Program-made: the position numbers and the translations under genes
In this document: piece by piece, positions 27,689 through 37,908 of the stretch
Layout: each line of letters starts with the position of its first letter
Position numbering within the stretch: the stretch's first letter is position 1
DNA from: Paraburkholderia caballeronis
Lineage (GTDB): Bacteria; Pseudomonadota; Gammaproteobacteria; Burkholderiales; Burkholderiaceae
Assembly: GCF_900104845.1 (NCBI RefSeq)
Contig: NZ_FNSR01000001.1
Span: 1,054,001-1,118,000, forward strand
Length of the DNA stretch: 64,000 bases
Reading direction: 5' to 3'
Notes under the pieces: model-generated
The model's input: the letters and a program-made list of their open reading frames with translations, nothing else
Databases searched by the model: none
Told to the model about the DNA's origin: nothing

Positions 27689-28025
27689 GTTGTGAATCCT
27701 CAGCTTGAGTTAATTTAACCAAGTGACCCGGTTATTGAGTCAGGTCGGTAAACGTGCCATCCACCTTTCGGTTGACAGTCGCAGACGACAAATTGCGCTT
27801 GCTCCTGCCAGCGGTCGGGACCACGCGCATGCGATGACGCACAGTGCATGGGAACCTGAAGGCTGAATGCCGGATAGCTTCGGGCGGCATCTGCGTCCGA
27901 TAACGCGCCGTATTGCGACGTGGTTGACGCGAAGTTTTCATTTGCATCGACGAACATCGAATAACGCAAAACGCTCCGCCTGCTCATGAGTTACGCGATG
28001 AATTCGAAAAGCGCTTTCGCGACAG
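27689..28025. other. Intergenic region, no gene seen
   Basis: 337 bp, noticeably richer in A/T than its surroundings, between rluE and the small basic-protein gene (both minus strand). It should contain the small gene's promoter. No supported ORF or convincing -35/-10 pair was found. Confidence 0.4.
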
Positions 28026-28616
28026 TCACTTGAGCGCGCGCGGCATGGCTTCGCGCGACTGCCACGGAGAATCGGGAGGCACGTTGACGCAGTCGCCCGG
28101 TTGCAGGCCGAGCGTAAAGATGTCGAGCGCGCCGATCGCGACGCGCACGAGACGCAGCGTCGGAAATCCGGCCGCGGCGGTCATCCGGCGCACCTGGCGG
28201 TTCTTGCCTTCGCTGATCGCGAGTTCGATCCATGTCGTCGGGATCGACGCGCGATGGCGGATCGGCGGATCGCGCGGCCACAACGCGTCGGGTTCGCCGA
28301 TGCGTTTTACGCGGCACGGCTGCGTGACGAAGTCGCCGAGATCGACGCCGCGTTCGAGCGCGTCGAGCGCCGCGCGATCGGGTTCGCCCTCGACCTGCGC
28401 CCAGTAGCGTTTGACGAGCTTGCGGCGCGGTTCCGCGATGCGGGCCTGGAGTGCGCCGTCGTCGGTGAGCAGCAACAGCCCTTCGCTGTCCGCGTCGAGA
28501 CGGCCGGCCGGATAGACGCCCGGCGTCTTCACCCAGTCCGCGAGCGAAGCGCGCGTTTCGTGCGGCGAAAACTGGCAGATCGTGCCGAACGGTTTGTTGA
28601 GGGCAATGAGGCGCAT
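28026..28616 (-). CDS. rluE: 23S rRNA pseudouridine synthase RluE-like
   Basis: 196 residues from the ATG at 28616. The catalytic motif GRLDADSEGLLLLTDDG carries the essential Asp of the RsuA/RluB/E/F family; ALNKPFGTICQFS near the start and KNRQVRRMTAAAGFPTLRLVR near the end are family segments. The S4 RNA-binding domain is absent, as in RluE. It is divergent from icd, the same arrangement as in E. coli. Confidence 0.92.
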   Translation of the reverse strand: MRLIALNKPFGTICQFSPHETRASLADWVKTPGVYPAGRLDADSEGLLLLTDDGALQARIAEPRRKLVKRYWAQVEGEPDRAALDALERGVDLGDFVTQPCRVKRIGEPDALWPRDPPIRHRASIPTTWIELAISEGKNRQVRRMTAAAGFPTLRLVRVAIGALDIFTLGLQPGDCVNVPPDSPWQSREAMPRALK

Positions 28617-28687
28617 GACGGGTGGAGAGCGGGCTGGAAGGCCGTGCGGGCAGGGCGATCCTATGGCAAATGGCGAGATCTTAATGC

Positions 28688-28716
28688 ATAATACGAAACG
28701 GCAAGTCTTTTGTCTT
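28688..28716 (-). promoter_or_regulatory. Sigma-70 promoter of rluE
   Basis: Read on the minus strand: -35 AAGACA (28716-28711), 17-nt spacer, -10 TATTAT (28693-28688); transcription would start near 28681, about 65 nt before the rluE ATG. The -35 overlaps the palindrome at 28712-28725. Confidence 0.6.
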
Positions 28717-28725
28717 ATATAAGAC
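28712..28725. promoter_or_regulatory. Perfect palindrome in the rluE-icd intergenic region
   Basis: GTCTTATATAAGAC, fully self-complementary, in an AT-rich island inside the 412-bp gap between rluE and icd. It covers the -35 of the rluE promoter and lies about 300 bp before icd, so a regulator here could affect both. The regulator is not identifiable from the window. The rest of the gap holds no gene. Confidence 0.65.
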
Positions 28726-29028
28726 CTAAGATTGAACCGGATCGCCGCCGACACGGCGCATCGCTGCTGCGACGCAGCATCCGGCGTGTCCGGATCCACG
28801 GCGCGCGCGGGCCGGCGTGGGCTAGAATAGCGGCCTGTCCGCGATGCGGGCGGACCGCGCAGCCGACGGCGCGCGGCGTCGCCGCAGCGCGCAACGGTCC
28901 GCCGCTGGCGAGCCCGCCGCGAACCCGGCCATGCCGGGAAACGCAGCCGGCATACGCCGCGTCGGGGCAGACCCGGTTCCCCAGTTCCAAACCCGCTTCC
29001 CCCTGCAAAGCCTTCACTGGAGTCGATC

Positions 29029-30285
29029 ATGCCGTATCAGCACATCAAGGTTCCGACGGGCGGTGACAAGATCACCGTCAATGCGGATTACTCGCTCAAC
29101 GTTTCCGATCAGCCGATCATCCCTTACATCGAAGGCGACGGCACCGGCTTCGACATCACCCCGGTGATGATCAAGGTGGTCGACGCGGCGGTCGAAAAGG
29201 CATACGGCGGCAAGCGCAAGATCCACTGGATGGAAATCTACGCCGGCGAAAAGGCGACCAAGGTCTACGGTCCGGACGTGTGGCTGCCGGACGAAACGCT
29301 CGACGTGCTGAAGGAATACGTCGTGTCGATCAAGGGTCCGCTGACGACCCCGGTCGGCGGCGGCATCCGCTCGCTGAACGTCGCGCTGCGCCAGCAGCTC
29401 GACCTGTACGTCTGCCTGCGCCCGGTGCAGTACTTCAAGGGCGTGCCGTCGCCGGTGCGCGAGCCGGAAAAGACCAACATGGTGATCTTCCGCGAGAACT
29501 CGGAAGACATCTACGCGGGCATCGAGTGGGCGGCCGACTCGGAAGGCGCGAAGAAGGTCATCAAGTTCCTGCGCGAAGAAATGGGCGTGACGAAGATCCG
29601 CTTCCCGGAAACGTCGGGCATCGGCATCAAGCCGGTTTCGCGCGAAGGCACGGAACGTCTGGTCCGCAAGGCGCTTCAGTATGTGATCGACAATGACCGT
29701 CGTTCGCTGACGCTCGTCCACAAGGGCAACATCATGAAGTTCACCGAAGGCGCGTTCCGCGACTACGGCTATGAACTCGCGCAGAAGGAATTCGGCGCGG
29801 AACTGATCGACGGCGGCCCGTGGATGAAGTTCAAGAACCCGAAGACGGGCAACGAGATCGTCGTGAAGGACGTGATCGCCGACGCGTTCCTCCAGCAGAT
29901 CCTGCTGCGTCCGGCCGAGTACGACGTGATCGCGACGCTGAACCTGAACGGCGACTACGTGTCGGACGCGCTGGCCGCACAGGTTGGCGGCATCGGCATC
30001 GCGCCGGGCGCGAACCTGTCGGATTCGGTCGCGATGTTCGAAGCGACGCACGGCACGGCGCCGAAGTACGCGGGCAAGGACTACGTGAACCCGGGTTCGG
30101 AAATCCTGTCGGCTGAAATGATGCTGCGCCACCTCGGCTGGACCGAAGCGGCCGACCGCATCATCGCGTCGATGGAGAAGTCGATCCTGCAGAAGCGCGT
30201 CACGTACGACTTCGCGCGTCTGATGGAAGGCGCGACGCAAGTGTCGTGCTCGGGCTTCGGTCAGGTGCTGATCGAGAATATGTAA
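29029..30285 (+). CDS. icd: Isocitrate dehydrogenase (NADP+)
   Basis: 418 residues, the length of E. coli Icd. TCA-cycle enzyme converting isocitrate to 2-oxoglutarate. Visible motifs: substrate/phosphorylation loop [13 protein letters not shown] (the Ser that AceK phosphorylates in enterics), [20 protein letters not shown], and the NADP site region [20 protein letters not shown]. The GGAG ribosome site precedes the ATG. A terminator follows 37 bp downstream. Confidence 0.97.
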   Translation: MPYQHIKVPTGGDKITVNADYSLNVSDQPIIPYIEGDGTGFDITPVMIKVVDAAVEKAYGGKRKIHWMEIYAGEKATKVYGPDVWLPDETLDVLKEYVVSIKGPLTTPVGGGIRSLNVALRQQLDLYVCLRPVQYFKGVPSPVREPEKTNMVIFRENSEDIYAGIEWAADSEGAKKVIKFLREEMGVTKIRFPETSGIGIKPVSREGTERLVRKALQYVIDNDRRSLTLVHKGNIMKFTEGAFRDYGYELAQKEFGAELIDGGPWMKFKNPKTGNEIVVKDVIADAFLQQILLRPAEYDVIATLNLNGDYVSDALAAQVGGIGIAPGANLSDSVAMFEATHGTAPKYAGKDYVNPGSEILSAEMMLRHLGWTEAADRIIASMEKSILQKRVTYDFARLMEGATQVSCSGFGQVLIENM

Positions 30286-30321
30286 GCACGAGACGATGCG
30301 GGCCGTTACGGCTCGCATCGC

Positions 30322-30357
30322 AAACCCCGGCGGACCGATGGTTCGCCGGGGTTTTTT
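30322..30357 (+). terminator. Terminator of icd
   Basis: AAACCCCGGCG ... CGCCGGGGTTTTTT hairpin shortly after the icd stop codon. Confidence 0.92.
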
Positions 30358-30509
30358 ATTTGCGGTTTGTCTTATGTCGATGCGCGGCGCGCGGAATCGT
30401 GCGCTGACGGACTGCGTCGGAATCGCGCGGTCGCTGCGCGCCGTTCTTCGTGCCGCATCGTTGCGCTATCATCTCCGGACATCTGTCGTCCGCGTCAATT
30501 CGATTCCAT

Positions 30510-30857
30510 ATGACCGTCCCGTTACGCATCCTCGCCGCACTCGCGTTCGCGCTGCTTCTGCTGCGCGGTGCGTTCGCATGCGAGCCCGTGCAGGCCGCGG
30601 CGACGATGCCGGCCGCGTGTCATCACGCGATGCAATCGGTGTCGAAGGAATGCGCGCATCGTGGTTCGATCCCGCAAGGCGGGTCCGCGGCATGTCATGC
30701 CGGCTGCTGCGTCGGCTGCGGGTCTCATTGCGGGCCGCTGTCCGCCATGGTCGTCTTCGATGTCGGCGGTCCGCAGCGCGGCGCGCCGCCAGTGTTTGCG
30801 GAAACACGTCGCGCGAGCATCGTGCGCGCACCACTGCTTCCTCCCCCGATCGTTTGA
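30510..30857 (+). CDS. Small Cys/His-rich secreted protein, CopL-like candidate
   Basis: 115 residues from the ATG at 30510. Signal peptide (RILAALAFALLLLRGAFA) cut before a Cys. The mature part has eight Cys and several His, including CHHAM and the cluster CHAGCCVGCGSHCG, suggesting metal binding. It is followed 178 bp downstream by a multicopper oxidase gene in the same direction. In Xanthomonas a Cys/His-rich CopL precedes the multicopper oxidase copA; this arrangement is similar, but sequence identity to CopL is not established. Confidence 0.65.
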   Translation: MTVPLRILAALAFALLLLRGAFACEPVQAAATMPAACHHAMQSVSKECAHRGSIPQGGSAACHAGCCVGCGSHCGPLSAMVVFDVGGPQRGAPPVFAETRRASIVRAPLLPPPIV

Positions 30858-31035
30858 GCGCGCGCGACTCCGCATTTCACGGAGTCACGTCTTTTCGCTT
30901 TCACTCTGCGCCCGCCGCGCGTCGCACCACGACGCGCCGACGTGTGCGCAGCAACGAACGATCGCGTGCGCGGCCAGCCCTCTCCATCCATCAGCGGTTG
31001 GCACACGCGCGCACGCAAGCATGAGGAAACTTTCG

Positions 31036-32634
31036 ATGATCCGCAGAGAATTTCTGGTTCGCGGCCTCGGCGCGGCCGCCGCGTCGATGTTCGCGCGCAG
31101 CGTATTCGCGCAGGCCGCCGCGCAGTCGATGCCGATGGGCGACATGCCGATGCACGGGATGCACGACATGCACGATATGGCGTCGATGTCGGGCGGCATG
31201 TCGATGCAGTCGCCGCTCGCGGCGCCCGACGCGTTGCCGTCCGGCGCGCCGCTGCCCGCGCTGCGCAGGCTCGCGAACGAAAGCCGCGAGCCCGGTTTGT
31301 TCCGCGCGACGCTCGTGGCGCAACCGGTCGTGCGTCAGTTGCTGTCAGGTCAGCCGGCGACGCAGTTCTGGCAATACGGCGACGACGATGGCGGCCCGGT
31401 GATCGGACCGCTGATCGACGTGAACGAAGGCGACACGGTCGAGATCCGTTTCGTGAACCGCCTGCCGCAGCCGTCGACGATTCACTGGCATGGCCTGCCG
31501 GTGCCGCCGGACCAGGACGGCAATCCGTCCGATCCGGTCGCGCCCGGCGCGACGCGCGTGTACCGCTTCACATTGCCGGCCGGCAGCGCGGGTACCTACT
31601 GGTATCACCCGCATCCGCACATGCTCGCCGCCGAGCAGGTGTTTCGCGGACTCGCGGGGCCGATCGTCGTGCGCGCGGCCGACGATCCGCTCGCCGGCTG
31701 GCCCGAGCGTCATCTGCTCGTGTCCGACCTGAAGCTGTCGGCCGACGGCACGATCCCGGCGAACGGCATGATGGACTGGATGAACGGGCGCGAAGGCCAG
31801 TTCGTGCTGGTCAACGGCGCGCTGCGGCCGCGCTTCGACGTGAACGGCACGGAACGCTGGCGCGTATGGAACGCGTGCAGCGCGCGTTATCTGCGGCTCA
31901 CGCTCGGCGTCGGACAGACGTTCGACCAGATCGGCACCGACGGCGGCCTGCTGCAGACGCCGCGTCGCGGGCTCACCGAACTGCTGCTCGCGCCGGCCGA
32001 GCGTGTGGAACTGATCGTGCGCGCCGGCGCGCAGCCCGCGCAGGTGTCGCTGATCGACGCGCAGTACGACCGGCGCAAGATGACGATGGCGCGCGGCCGT
32101 TTCGTGCCGCCGGACGCGGACCGCGTGCTGGCCGACATTCGCCTGACGCCGGCGGCCGACGCGCGCGAACTGCCCGCGCGGCTGCGCACGATCGTGCCGT
32201 TCGGGCCGGCGGCCGCGCAGCGGTCGGTCGTGTTCGACGAGGCGATGGACATGCACGCGATGCATCAACCGGGCGCGTCGGCGGGCGGGATGCCGCGCGG
32301 CATGAAGTTCATGGTGAACGGCAGCGTGTTCGATCCGGCTCGCATCACGCTGACGAGCCGGCGTGGTGAAGTCGAGCACTGGACGATCGAGAATCGCACC
32401 GATATGGATCACCCGTTTCACCTGCATGGCGCACAGTTCCAGGTGATCTCGCGCGAAGCGGACGGCAAGCGGGCGGCGGAACCGTTTCTCGCGTGGCGCG
32501 ACACGGTGAACGTGCGGCCCGGCGAATCGGTGCGGATTGCGGTGGTTCAGCGCGAGGCGGGGGACCGCATGTTTCACTGCCACATTCTGGAGCACGAATC
32601 GCTCGGAATGATGGGCACGCTGCGAGTGGTTTAA
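31036..32634 (+). CDS. Tat-exported multicopper oxidase (CopA/CueO type)
   Basis: 532 residues from the ATG at 31036, preferred over 31021 because GAGGA lies 8 nt upstream and the Tat motif follows at once (MIRREFLVRGLGAAAAS). A Met-rich segment with many MxM/HxM motifs follows the signal. All four copper-ligand motifs are intact: HWHG, YWYHPHPHM, HPFHLHG and HCHILEHESLGMM. It is probably a periplasmic cuprous oxidase in copper tolerance. The Met-rich stretch is near the N terminus, unlike CueO, where it is internal. Confidence 0.93.
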   Translation: MIRREFLVRGLGAAAASMFARSVFAQAAAQSMPMGDMPMHGMHDMHDMASMSGGMSMQSPLAAPDALPSGAPLPALRRLANESREPGLFRATLVAQPVVRQLLSGQPATQFWQYGDDDGGPVIGPLIDVNEGDTVEIRFVNRLPQPSTIHWHGLPVPPDQDGNPSDPVAPGATRVYRFTLPAGSAGTYWYHPHPHMLAAEQVFRGLAGPIVVRAADDPLAGWPERHLLVSDLKLSADGTIPANGMMDWMNGREGQFVLVNGALRPRFDVNGTERWRVWNACSARYLRLTLGVGQTFDQIGTDGGLLQTPRRGLTELLLAPAERVELIVRAGAQPAQVSLIDAQYDRRKMTMARGRFVPPDADRVLADIRLTPAADARELPARLRTIVPFGPAAAQRSVVFDEAMDMHAMHQPGASAGGMPRGMKFMVNGSVFDPARITLTSRRGEVEHWTIENRTDMDHPFHLHGAQFQVISREADGKRAAEPFLAWRDTVNVRPGESVRIAVVQREAGDRMFHCHILEHESLGMMGTLRVV

Positions 32635-32660
32635 CCGCGCATTATCACGCGCATATTGCA

Positions 32661-32694
32661 GAAAAAAGAAAACCCGGCACGGGCCGGGTTTTCT
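32661..32694. terminator. Bidirectional terminator
   Basis: AGAAAACCCGGC / GCCGGGTTTTCT hairpin between the converging multicopper oxidase and cold-shock genes, with A/T-rich flanks on both sides. Confidence 0.88.
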
Positions 32695-32715
32695 CAGTAC
32701 GGGTACCGAACTGGA

Positions 32716-32922
32716 TCAGGCTGCCGCCTGGATGTTCGATGCCTGTTTGCCCTTCGGACCCTGGACGACTTCGAAACTCACTTTCTGACCTTCCTTGAGC
32801 GTCTTGAAGCCATTCATCTGGATAGCCGAAAAGTGAGCGAACAGGTCCTCGCCGCCTTCATCCGGCGTAATGAAGCCAAAACCTTTCGCATCGTTGAACC
32901 ACTTGACCGTACCGGTTGCCAT
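32716..32922 (-). CDS. cspA: Cold-shock protein, CspA family
   Basis: 68 residues, a single cold-shock OB-fold domain. RNA-binding motifs RNP1 (KGFGFI, 13-18) and RNP2 (LFAHF, 27-31) are present. It starts [11 protein letters not shown] at the ATG at 32922 with GGGAAG upstream. The transcript has a predicted 5' leader of about 134 nt, as in cold-inducible csp genes. Confidence 0.95.
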   Translation of the reverse strand: MATGTVKWFNDAKGFGFITPDEGGEDLFAHFSAIQMNGFKTLKEGQKVSFEVVQGPKGKQASNIQAAA

Positions 32923-33062
32923 ACCAACTTCCCCTGTAACACTCATGTCACTACGAGCACGTACGAAGAGTCGAATGATCGCGGAAAACGACCGCTTACC
33001 CTTCACCAGCTCACCAACGGCATTTTTTCGAATTTGTGGCGGTTGAAAAAAGTGCCAGCTTG

Positions 33063-33091
33063 ATTGTTGAGGCTCTTTATTCTGCTGTCAA
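33063..33091 (-). promoter_or_regulatory. Promoter of the cold-shock gene, with long leader
   Basis: On the minus strand: perfect -35 TTGACA (33091-33086), 17-nt spacer, -10 AACAAT (33068-33063). The start would be near 33056, giving a leader of about 134 nt (32923-33056). This and the clpS promoter account for most of the 567-bp gap 32923-33489; I saw no gene in between. Confidence 0.75.
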
Positions 33092-33455
33092 GAATATTTT
33101 GAGATGCCCGGTGACGCGTTGTAAAGAACCCATTTCCAGGGTTTTTCCGCCTTTTCTTGTGCGTACACGTACAAGCAGTCCATCTTGAAAAGTCGCATAA
33201 TCGACGCAGATGGGAGTCTCCCCCGCCACACCGGCCGGGCTGGCACGTTACGTGATACGGCTAACGGTGAGGTCCGGCGGCGGCGCGCCGGTTGTGCGAT
33301 ACTCGATTCGACCGGTGGGGCATGCGGCGCTGCCGGAAGCTGACAATATCGACGGCCGGCACCGCAGCCGGCCGTCGCGACAGGGAAGGGCGCGAAGGTC
33401 TGCCGCAGGATTTTCGCGCCGGCGACACCGGCCGGCCGGTCGGGTTTCGGCAGGA

Positions 33456-33483
33456 TTGCGGGCCTGTCCGAGTTGTTTAGAAT
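33456..33483 (+). promoter_or_regulatory. Promoter of clpS-clpA, possibly leaderless
   Basis: TTGCGG (33456-33461), 16-nt spacer, TAGAAT (33478-33483). A start 6-7 nt downstream falls on the clpS ATG at 33490, and there is no ribosome site between. Confidence 0.6.
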
Positions 33484-33489
33484 GGGCGT

Positions 33490-33804
33490 ATGGCGATTAT
33501 CCCGGACAAGCAGGACGGCACCGTACTGGAGAGGCAGGAGCAAAAGGCCAAGCCGCCCTCCATGTACAAGGTCGTGCTGATGAACGACGACTACACGCCG
33601 ATGGAATTCGTCGTGATGGTAGTGCAGGAATATTTCAACAAAGACCGCGAGACCGCAACGCAGATCATGCTGAAGGTGCATCGCGAGGGCAGGGGAGTTT
33701 GTGGGGTCTATACGCGGGATATCGCGTCGACCAAGGTTGAGCAAGTCGTTACCCATGCACGGCAGGCCGGGCATCCGCTGCAGTGTGTGATGGAGGAAGC
33801 ATGA
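33490..33804 (+). CDS. clpS: ATP-dependent Clp protease adaptor ClpS
   Basis: 104 residues. The adaptor delivers N-degron substrates to ClpA. Hallmarks: [20 protein letters not shown] with the N-degron pocket, and [20 protein letters not shown]. Start MAIIPDKQD fits the family. It overlaps clpA by 4 bp (ATGA), so the two are translationally coupled. No ribosome site precedes the ATG. Confidence 0.96.
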   Translation: MAIIPDKQDGTVLERQEQKAKPPSMYKVVLMNDDYTPMEFVVMVVQEYFNKDRETATQIMLKVHREGRGVCGVYTRDIASTKVEQVVTHARQAGHPLQCVMEEA

Positions 33805-36098
33805 TTGCCCAGGAACTGGAAGTCAGCCTGCACATGGCGTTCATGGAAGCACGTCAGGCGCGGCATGAGTTCATCACGGTCGAGCACCTGCTCCTCGCGC
33901 TGTTGGACAATCCGACGGCGGCGGAGGTGCTTCGCGCGTGTGCCGCGAATATTGAAGACCTGCGTCAGAACCTGCGCAACTTCATTCACGACAACACCCC
34001 CACCGTGCCCGGCACGGACGATGTCGATACGCAGCCCACGCTCGGTTTTCAGCGTGTGATCCAGCGCGCGATCATGCACGTGCAATCGACATCGAACGGC
34101 AAGAAGGAAGTGACCGGCGCGAACGTGCTGGTTGCGATCTTCGGCGAAAAGGACTCGCACGCGGTGTACTACCTGCAGCAGCAGGGCGTCACGCGTCTCG
34201 ACGTCGTGAACTTCATTTCGCACGGCATCGCGAAGACGAGCAGCGGCGACGCTGCGAAGGCGAGCGACGCGAATCCGGAAGCGGAAGACGCGGCCGCGCA
34301 GAAGGAAACGCCGCTCGCGCAGTTCACGCAGAACCTGAACCAGATGGCGAAGGATGGCCGGATCGACCCGTTGATCGGGCGCGAATCGGAAGTCGAACGC
34401 GTGGTGCAGGTGCTGTGCCGGCGCCGCAAGAACAATCCGCTGCTGGTCGGCGAGGCCGGGGTCGGCAAGACGGCGATCGCGGAGGGCCTCGCGTGGCGGA
34501 TCACGCGCGGCGAGGTGCCGGACATCCTCGCGGACGCGCAGGTGTATTCGCTCGACATGGGCGCGTTGCTCGCGGGCACCAAGTATCGCGGCGACTTCGA
34601 GCAGCGTCTGAAGACCGTGCTCAAGGAACTGAAGGAACGCCCGCACGCGATCCTGTTCATCGACGAAATCCATACGCTGATCGGCGCGGGCGCCGCGTCG
34701 GGCGGCACGCTGGACGCGTCGAATCTGCTGAAGCCGGCGCTGTCGTCGGGTACGTTGAAGTGCATCGGCGCGACGACGTTCACCGAGTATCGCGGCATCT
34801 TCGAAAAGGATGCGGCGCTGTCGCGGCGCTTCCAGAAGGTCGACGTGATCGAGCCGACCGTCGAGCAGACCGTCGCGATCCTGCGCGGGCTGAAGTCGCG
34901 CTTCGAGGAGCATCACGGCGTCAAGTATTCGTCGGGCGCGCTGAACGCGGCCGCCGAACTGTCGGCGCGCTTCATCACTGACCGTCATCTGCCGGACAAG
35001 GCGATCGACGTGATCGACGAAGCGGGCGCGGCGCAGCGCATCCTGCCGAAGTCGAAGCAGAAGAAGACGATCGGCAAGGGCGAGATCGAGGAGATCATCT
35101 CGAAGATCGCGCGCGTGCCGGCGCAGAGCGTGTCGCAGGACGACCGCAGCAAGCTGCAGACGCTCGATCGCGACCTGAAGGCGGTCGTGTTCGGCCAGGA
35201 CCCGGCCATCGACGCGCTCGCCGCGTCGATCAAGATGGCGCGCGCGGGCCTCGGCAAGACCGACAAGCCGATCGGCTCGTTCCTGTTCTCCGGCCCGACC
35301 GGCGTCGGCAAGACCGAAGTGGCGCGGCAGCTCGCGTTCACGCTCGGCATCGAGCTGATCCGCTTCGACATGTCGGAGTACATGGAGCGTCATGCGGTGA
35401 GCCGGCTGATCGGCGCGCCGCCGGGCTACGTCGGGTTCGACCAGGGCGGTTTGCTGACCGAGGCCGTCACGAAGAAGCCGCATTGCGTGCTGCTGCTCGA
35501 CGAAATCGAGAAGGCGCATCCGGACATCTTCAACGTGCTGCTGCAGGTGATGGACCACGGCACGCTGACGGACAACAACGGCCGCAAGGCGGACTTCCGC
35601 AACGTCATCATCATCATGACGACGAATGCGGGGGCCGAGTCGATGCAGAAGTCGACGATCGGCTTCACGACGCGCCGCGAGCAGGGCGACGAAATGGCCG
35701 ACATCAAGCGGCTCTTCACGCCGGAGTTCCGCAACCGTCTGGATGCGACGATCAGCTTCCGCGCGCTCGATGAGGAAATCATCATGCGCGTCGTGGACAA
35801 GTTCCTGATGCAGCTCGAAGACCAGTTGCACGAGAAGAAGGTCGACGCGGTCTTCACCGACGCGCTGCGCCAGCATCTGGCGAAGCACGGCTTCGATCCG
35901 CTGATGGGCGCGCGGCCGATGCAGCGTCTGATCCAGGACACGATCCGTCGTGCGCTGGCCGACGAACTGCTGTTCGGCAAGCTGATTACCGGCGGCCGCG
36001 TGACGGTCGATGTGGACGAGAACGACAAGATCCAGTTGACGTTCGACGAGAACCCGGCGCCGCGCAATCCGAACCCGGAAGCAGTCGAAGTAGAATAA
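33801..36098 (+). CDS. clpA: ATP-dependent Clp protease ATP-binding subunit ClpA
   Basis: 765 residues. N-terminal Clp-N domain (about 1-140, [33 protein letters not shown]), first AAA+ module with Walker [14 protein letters not shown] and Walker B ILFIDEIH, second with [12 protein letters not shown] and [12 protein letters not shown]. It unfolds substrates into ClpP. No middle coiled-coil domain, distinguishing it from ClpB. A strong terminator follows. Confidence 0.97.
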   Translation: MIAQELEVSLHMAFMEARQARHEFITVEHLLLALLDNPTAAEVLRACAANIEDLRQNLRNFIHDNTPTVPGTDDVDTQPTLGFQRVIQRAIMHVQSTSNGKKEVTGANVLVAIFGEKDSHAVYYLQQQGVTRLDVVNFISHGIAKTSSGDAAKASDANPEAEDAAAQKETPLAQFTQNLNQMAKDGRIDPLIGRESEVERVVQVLCRRRKNNPLLVGEAGVGKTAIAEGLAWRITRGEVPDILADAQVYSLDMGALLAGTKYRGDFEQRLKTVLKELKERPHAILFIDEIHTLIGAGAASGGTLDASNLLKPALSSGTLKCIGATTFTEYRGIFEKDAALSRRFQKVDVIEPTVEQTVAILRGLKSRFEEHHGVKYSSGALNAAAELSARFITDRHLPDKAIDVIDEAGAAQRILPKSKQKKTIGKGEIEEIISKIARVPAQSVSQDDRSKLQTLDRDLKAVVFGQDPAIDALAASIKMARAGLGKTDKPIGSFLFSGPTGVGKTEVARQLAFTLGIELIRFDMSEYMERHAVSRLIGAPPGYVGFDQGGLLTEAVTKKPHCVLLLDEIEKAHPDIFNVLLQVMDHGTLTDNNGRKADFRNVIIIMTTNAGAESMQKSTIGFTTRREQGDEMADIKRLFTPEFRNRLDATISFRALDEEIIMRVVDKFLMQLEDQLHEKKVDAVFTDALRQHLAKHGFDPLMGARPMQRLIQDTIRRALADELLFGKLITGGRVTVDVDENDKIQLTFDENPAPRNPNPEAVEVE

Positions 36099-36123
36099 CG
36101 GCTTCGTTTCAGGTTCATCCCGA

Positions 36124-36167
36124 GCGAAACGGCGCGGACTTTCGGGTCCGCGCCGTTTCGCTTTTTT
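36124..36167 (+). terminator. Terminator of clpSA
   Basis: GCGAAACGGCGCGGAC - 7-nt loop - closely complementary arm ending GTTTCGC, then TTTTTT; 25 bp after the clpA stop. Confidence 0.95.
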
Positions 36168-36204
36168 GCGTGCGCGCTGGCGCGCACGGCGCAGAGGTCT
36201 GGTT

Positions 36205-37620
36205 TTGGCAATAGAGAAGAAACACGCGTTCGATTCGATTGTCGAGCGCGAGCGCGGGTTGCGCCGGGGCTTGAGCGCCGGCCAGATGACGATGATCGCG
36301 ATCGGCGGCGCGGTCGGCACCGGGTTGTTCCTCGGCAGCGGTTTCGCGATCAGCTTCGCCGGGCCGGGCGTGCTGGTGTCGTATGCTGTCGGCGCGCTGA
36401 TCGCGCTGCTGCTGATGGGCGCGCTGGCCGAGATGACGGTCGCGCATCCGACATCCGGGTCGTTCGGCGCGTATGCGGAGCACTACATCGGGCCGCTTGC
36501 GGGTTTCGTGGTCCGTTACGCGTACTGGTCCGCGTACGTGCTCGCGGTCGGCACCGAAGTCGCGGCGATCGCCGTCTACATGAAGTTCTGGTTCCCGGGC
36601 GTGCCGGGGCTGTGGTGGATCGTCGGATTCTCCGCCGCGCTGATCGCCGTGAACGCGATGAGCGTGCGCGCGTACGGCACGATCGAATATCTGTTTTCGA
36701 GCCTGAAGATCGCGGCGATCGTCGCGTTCATCCTGCTCGGCGCGTGGTACGTGTGGCGCGCGCCGGCCGGCTCGGGCGTCGGCTTCGCGAACTACACCGC
36801 GCACGGCGGGCTGATCCCGAAGGGCTGGTGGGGCGTGTGGGTCGGCACGATCGTCGCGCTGTTCAGCTATCTCGGCGTCGAGACGATCGCGGTCGCCGCG
36901 GCCGAAGCGCAGGACCCGCAGCGCGCCGTCACGCGCGCGTTTCGCGGCACGATCCTGCGTCTCGTGCTGTTCTATCTGCTGACGCTTGCGTTGATGCTTG
37001 CGATCGTGCCGTGGACCGAAGCGGGCGCGAACCAGAGCCCGTTCGTCAAGGTGATGGCCGAAACGGGCGTGCCGTATGCGGCCGGCGCGATCAACTTCGT
37101 CGTGCTGGTCGCCGCGCTGTCCGCGATGAACAGCCAGTTGTACATCACGACGCGGATGATGTTCAGCCTGTCGCGCGCCGGTTATGCGCCGGCGGTGTTC
37201 GGGCGTCTCACGCGCAGCAGCGTGCCGACCGCGGCGCTGTCGCTTTCGACGATCGGCATCGCGGTCGCGGCGGTGCTGAACGCGCTGTATCCGCAGACGG
37301 CGTTCACGCTGATGATGTCGATTGCGATGTTCGGCGCGATGTTCACGTGGCTGATGATCTTCGTCACGCACCTGTTTTTCCGCCGGCGCTACGCGGGGCC
37401 GACGCCCGCGTTCAGGATGTGGGGGCATCCGTTCGGCAGCGTGCTCGGCGCGCTGTTGATGGCCGGCATTCTGGTGACGACCGCGTTCACGCGCGAGTTC
37501 AGGATGACGCTCGCGTATGGGCTGGCGTTCGTCGTCGCGCTCGTCGTGGCTTATGCAGTGTGGTATCGCCGGCGCGCGATTGTCGCCGCGGAGAAAGAGG
37601 CGTCGCGCGCGGGGCTTTGA
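36205..37620 (+). CDS. Amino acid permease, APC superfamily
   Basis: 471 residues from a TTG at 36205, reading MAIEKKHAFDSIV; AGAGG lies 7-11 nt upstream, and the frame further upstream runs into the clpA terminator. Twelve membrane segments are expected. The family signature IAIGGAVGTGLFLGSG opens helix 1, and EMTVAHPTSGSFGAYAEHYI follows. Similar to the GabP/AnsP/ProY group; substrate unknown. The 288-bp gap to dut holds no recognised gene. Confidence 0.9.
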   Translation: MAIEKKHAFDSIVERERGLRRGLSAGQMTMIAIGGAVGTGLFLGSGFAISFAGPGVLVSYAVGALIALLLMGALAEMTVAHPTSGSFGAYAEHYIGPLAGFVVRYAYWSAYVLAVGTEVAAIAVYMKFWFPGVPGLWWIVGFSAALIAVNAMSVRAYGTIEYLFSSLKIAAIVAFILLGAWYVWRAPAGSGVGFANYTAHGGLIPKGWWGVWVGTIVALFSYLGVETIAVAAAEAQDPQRAVTRAFRGTILRLVLFYLLTLALMLAIVPWTEAGANQSPFVKVMAETGVPYAAGAINFVVLVAALSAMNSQLYITTRMMFSLSRAGYAPAVFGRLTRSSVPTAALSLSTIGIAVAAVLNALYPQTAFTLMMSIAMFGAMFTWLMIFVTHLFFRRRYAGPTPAFRMWGHPFGSVLGALLMAGILVTTAFTREFRMTLAYGLAFVVALVVAYAVWYRRRAIVAAEKEASRAGL

Positions 37621-37908
37621 TTTTTCGCGGGCTGTAGCGATGCAGATGCTATGGCTGACCCGTCCGGCGATATATCGCTTCGCGCCGGGCGCGCCATGCG
37701 AATTTCGGTTCCGGCGGCCGCACTACGCAGCGCGAGGCATGAGAGCAATGCGCAAGCCGACGTTACGCGGCGGCCCTGGGTTCGGCGGCCGTCGCCGTAA
37801 CGGCATCGCGCAATGACGCCACGCTGGCAATGGCGACCAACGGTGAGGGCGGGTTAGAACCGCCGCTGTTCGCCGAATGACGCGACACGAACGCCTCGAC
37901 GCACTCCG

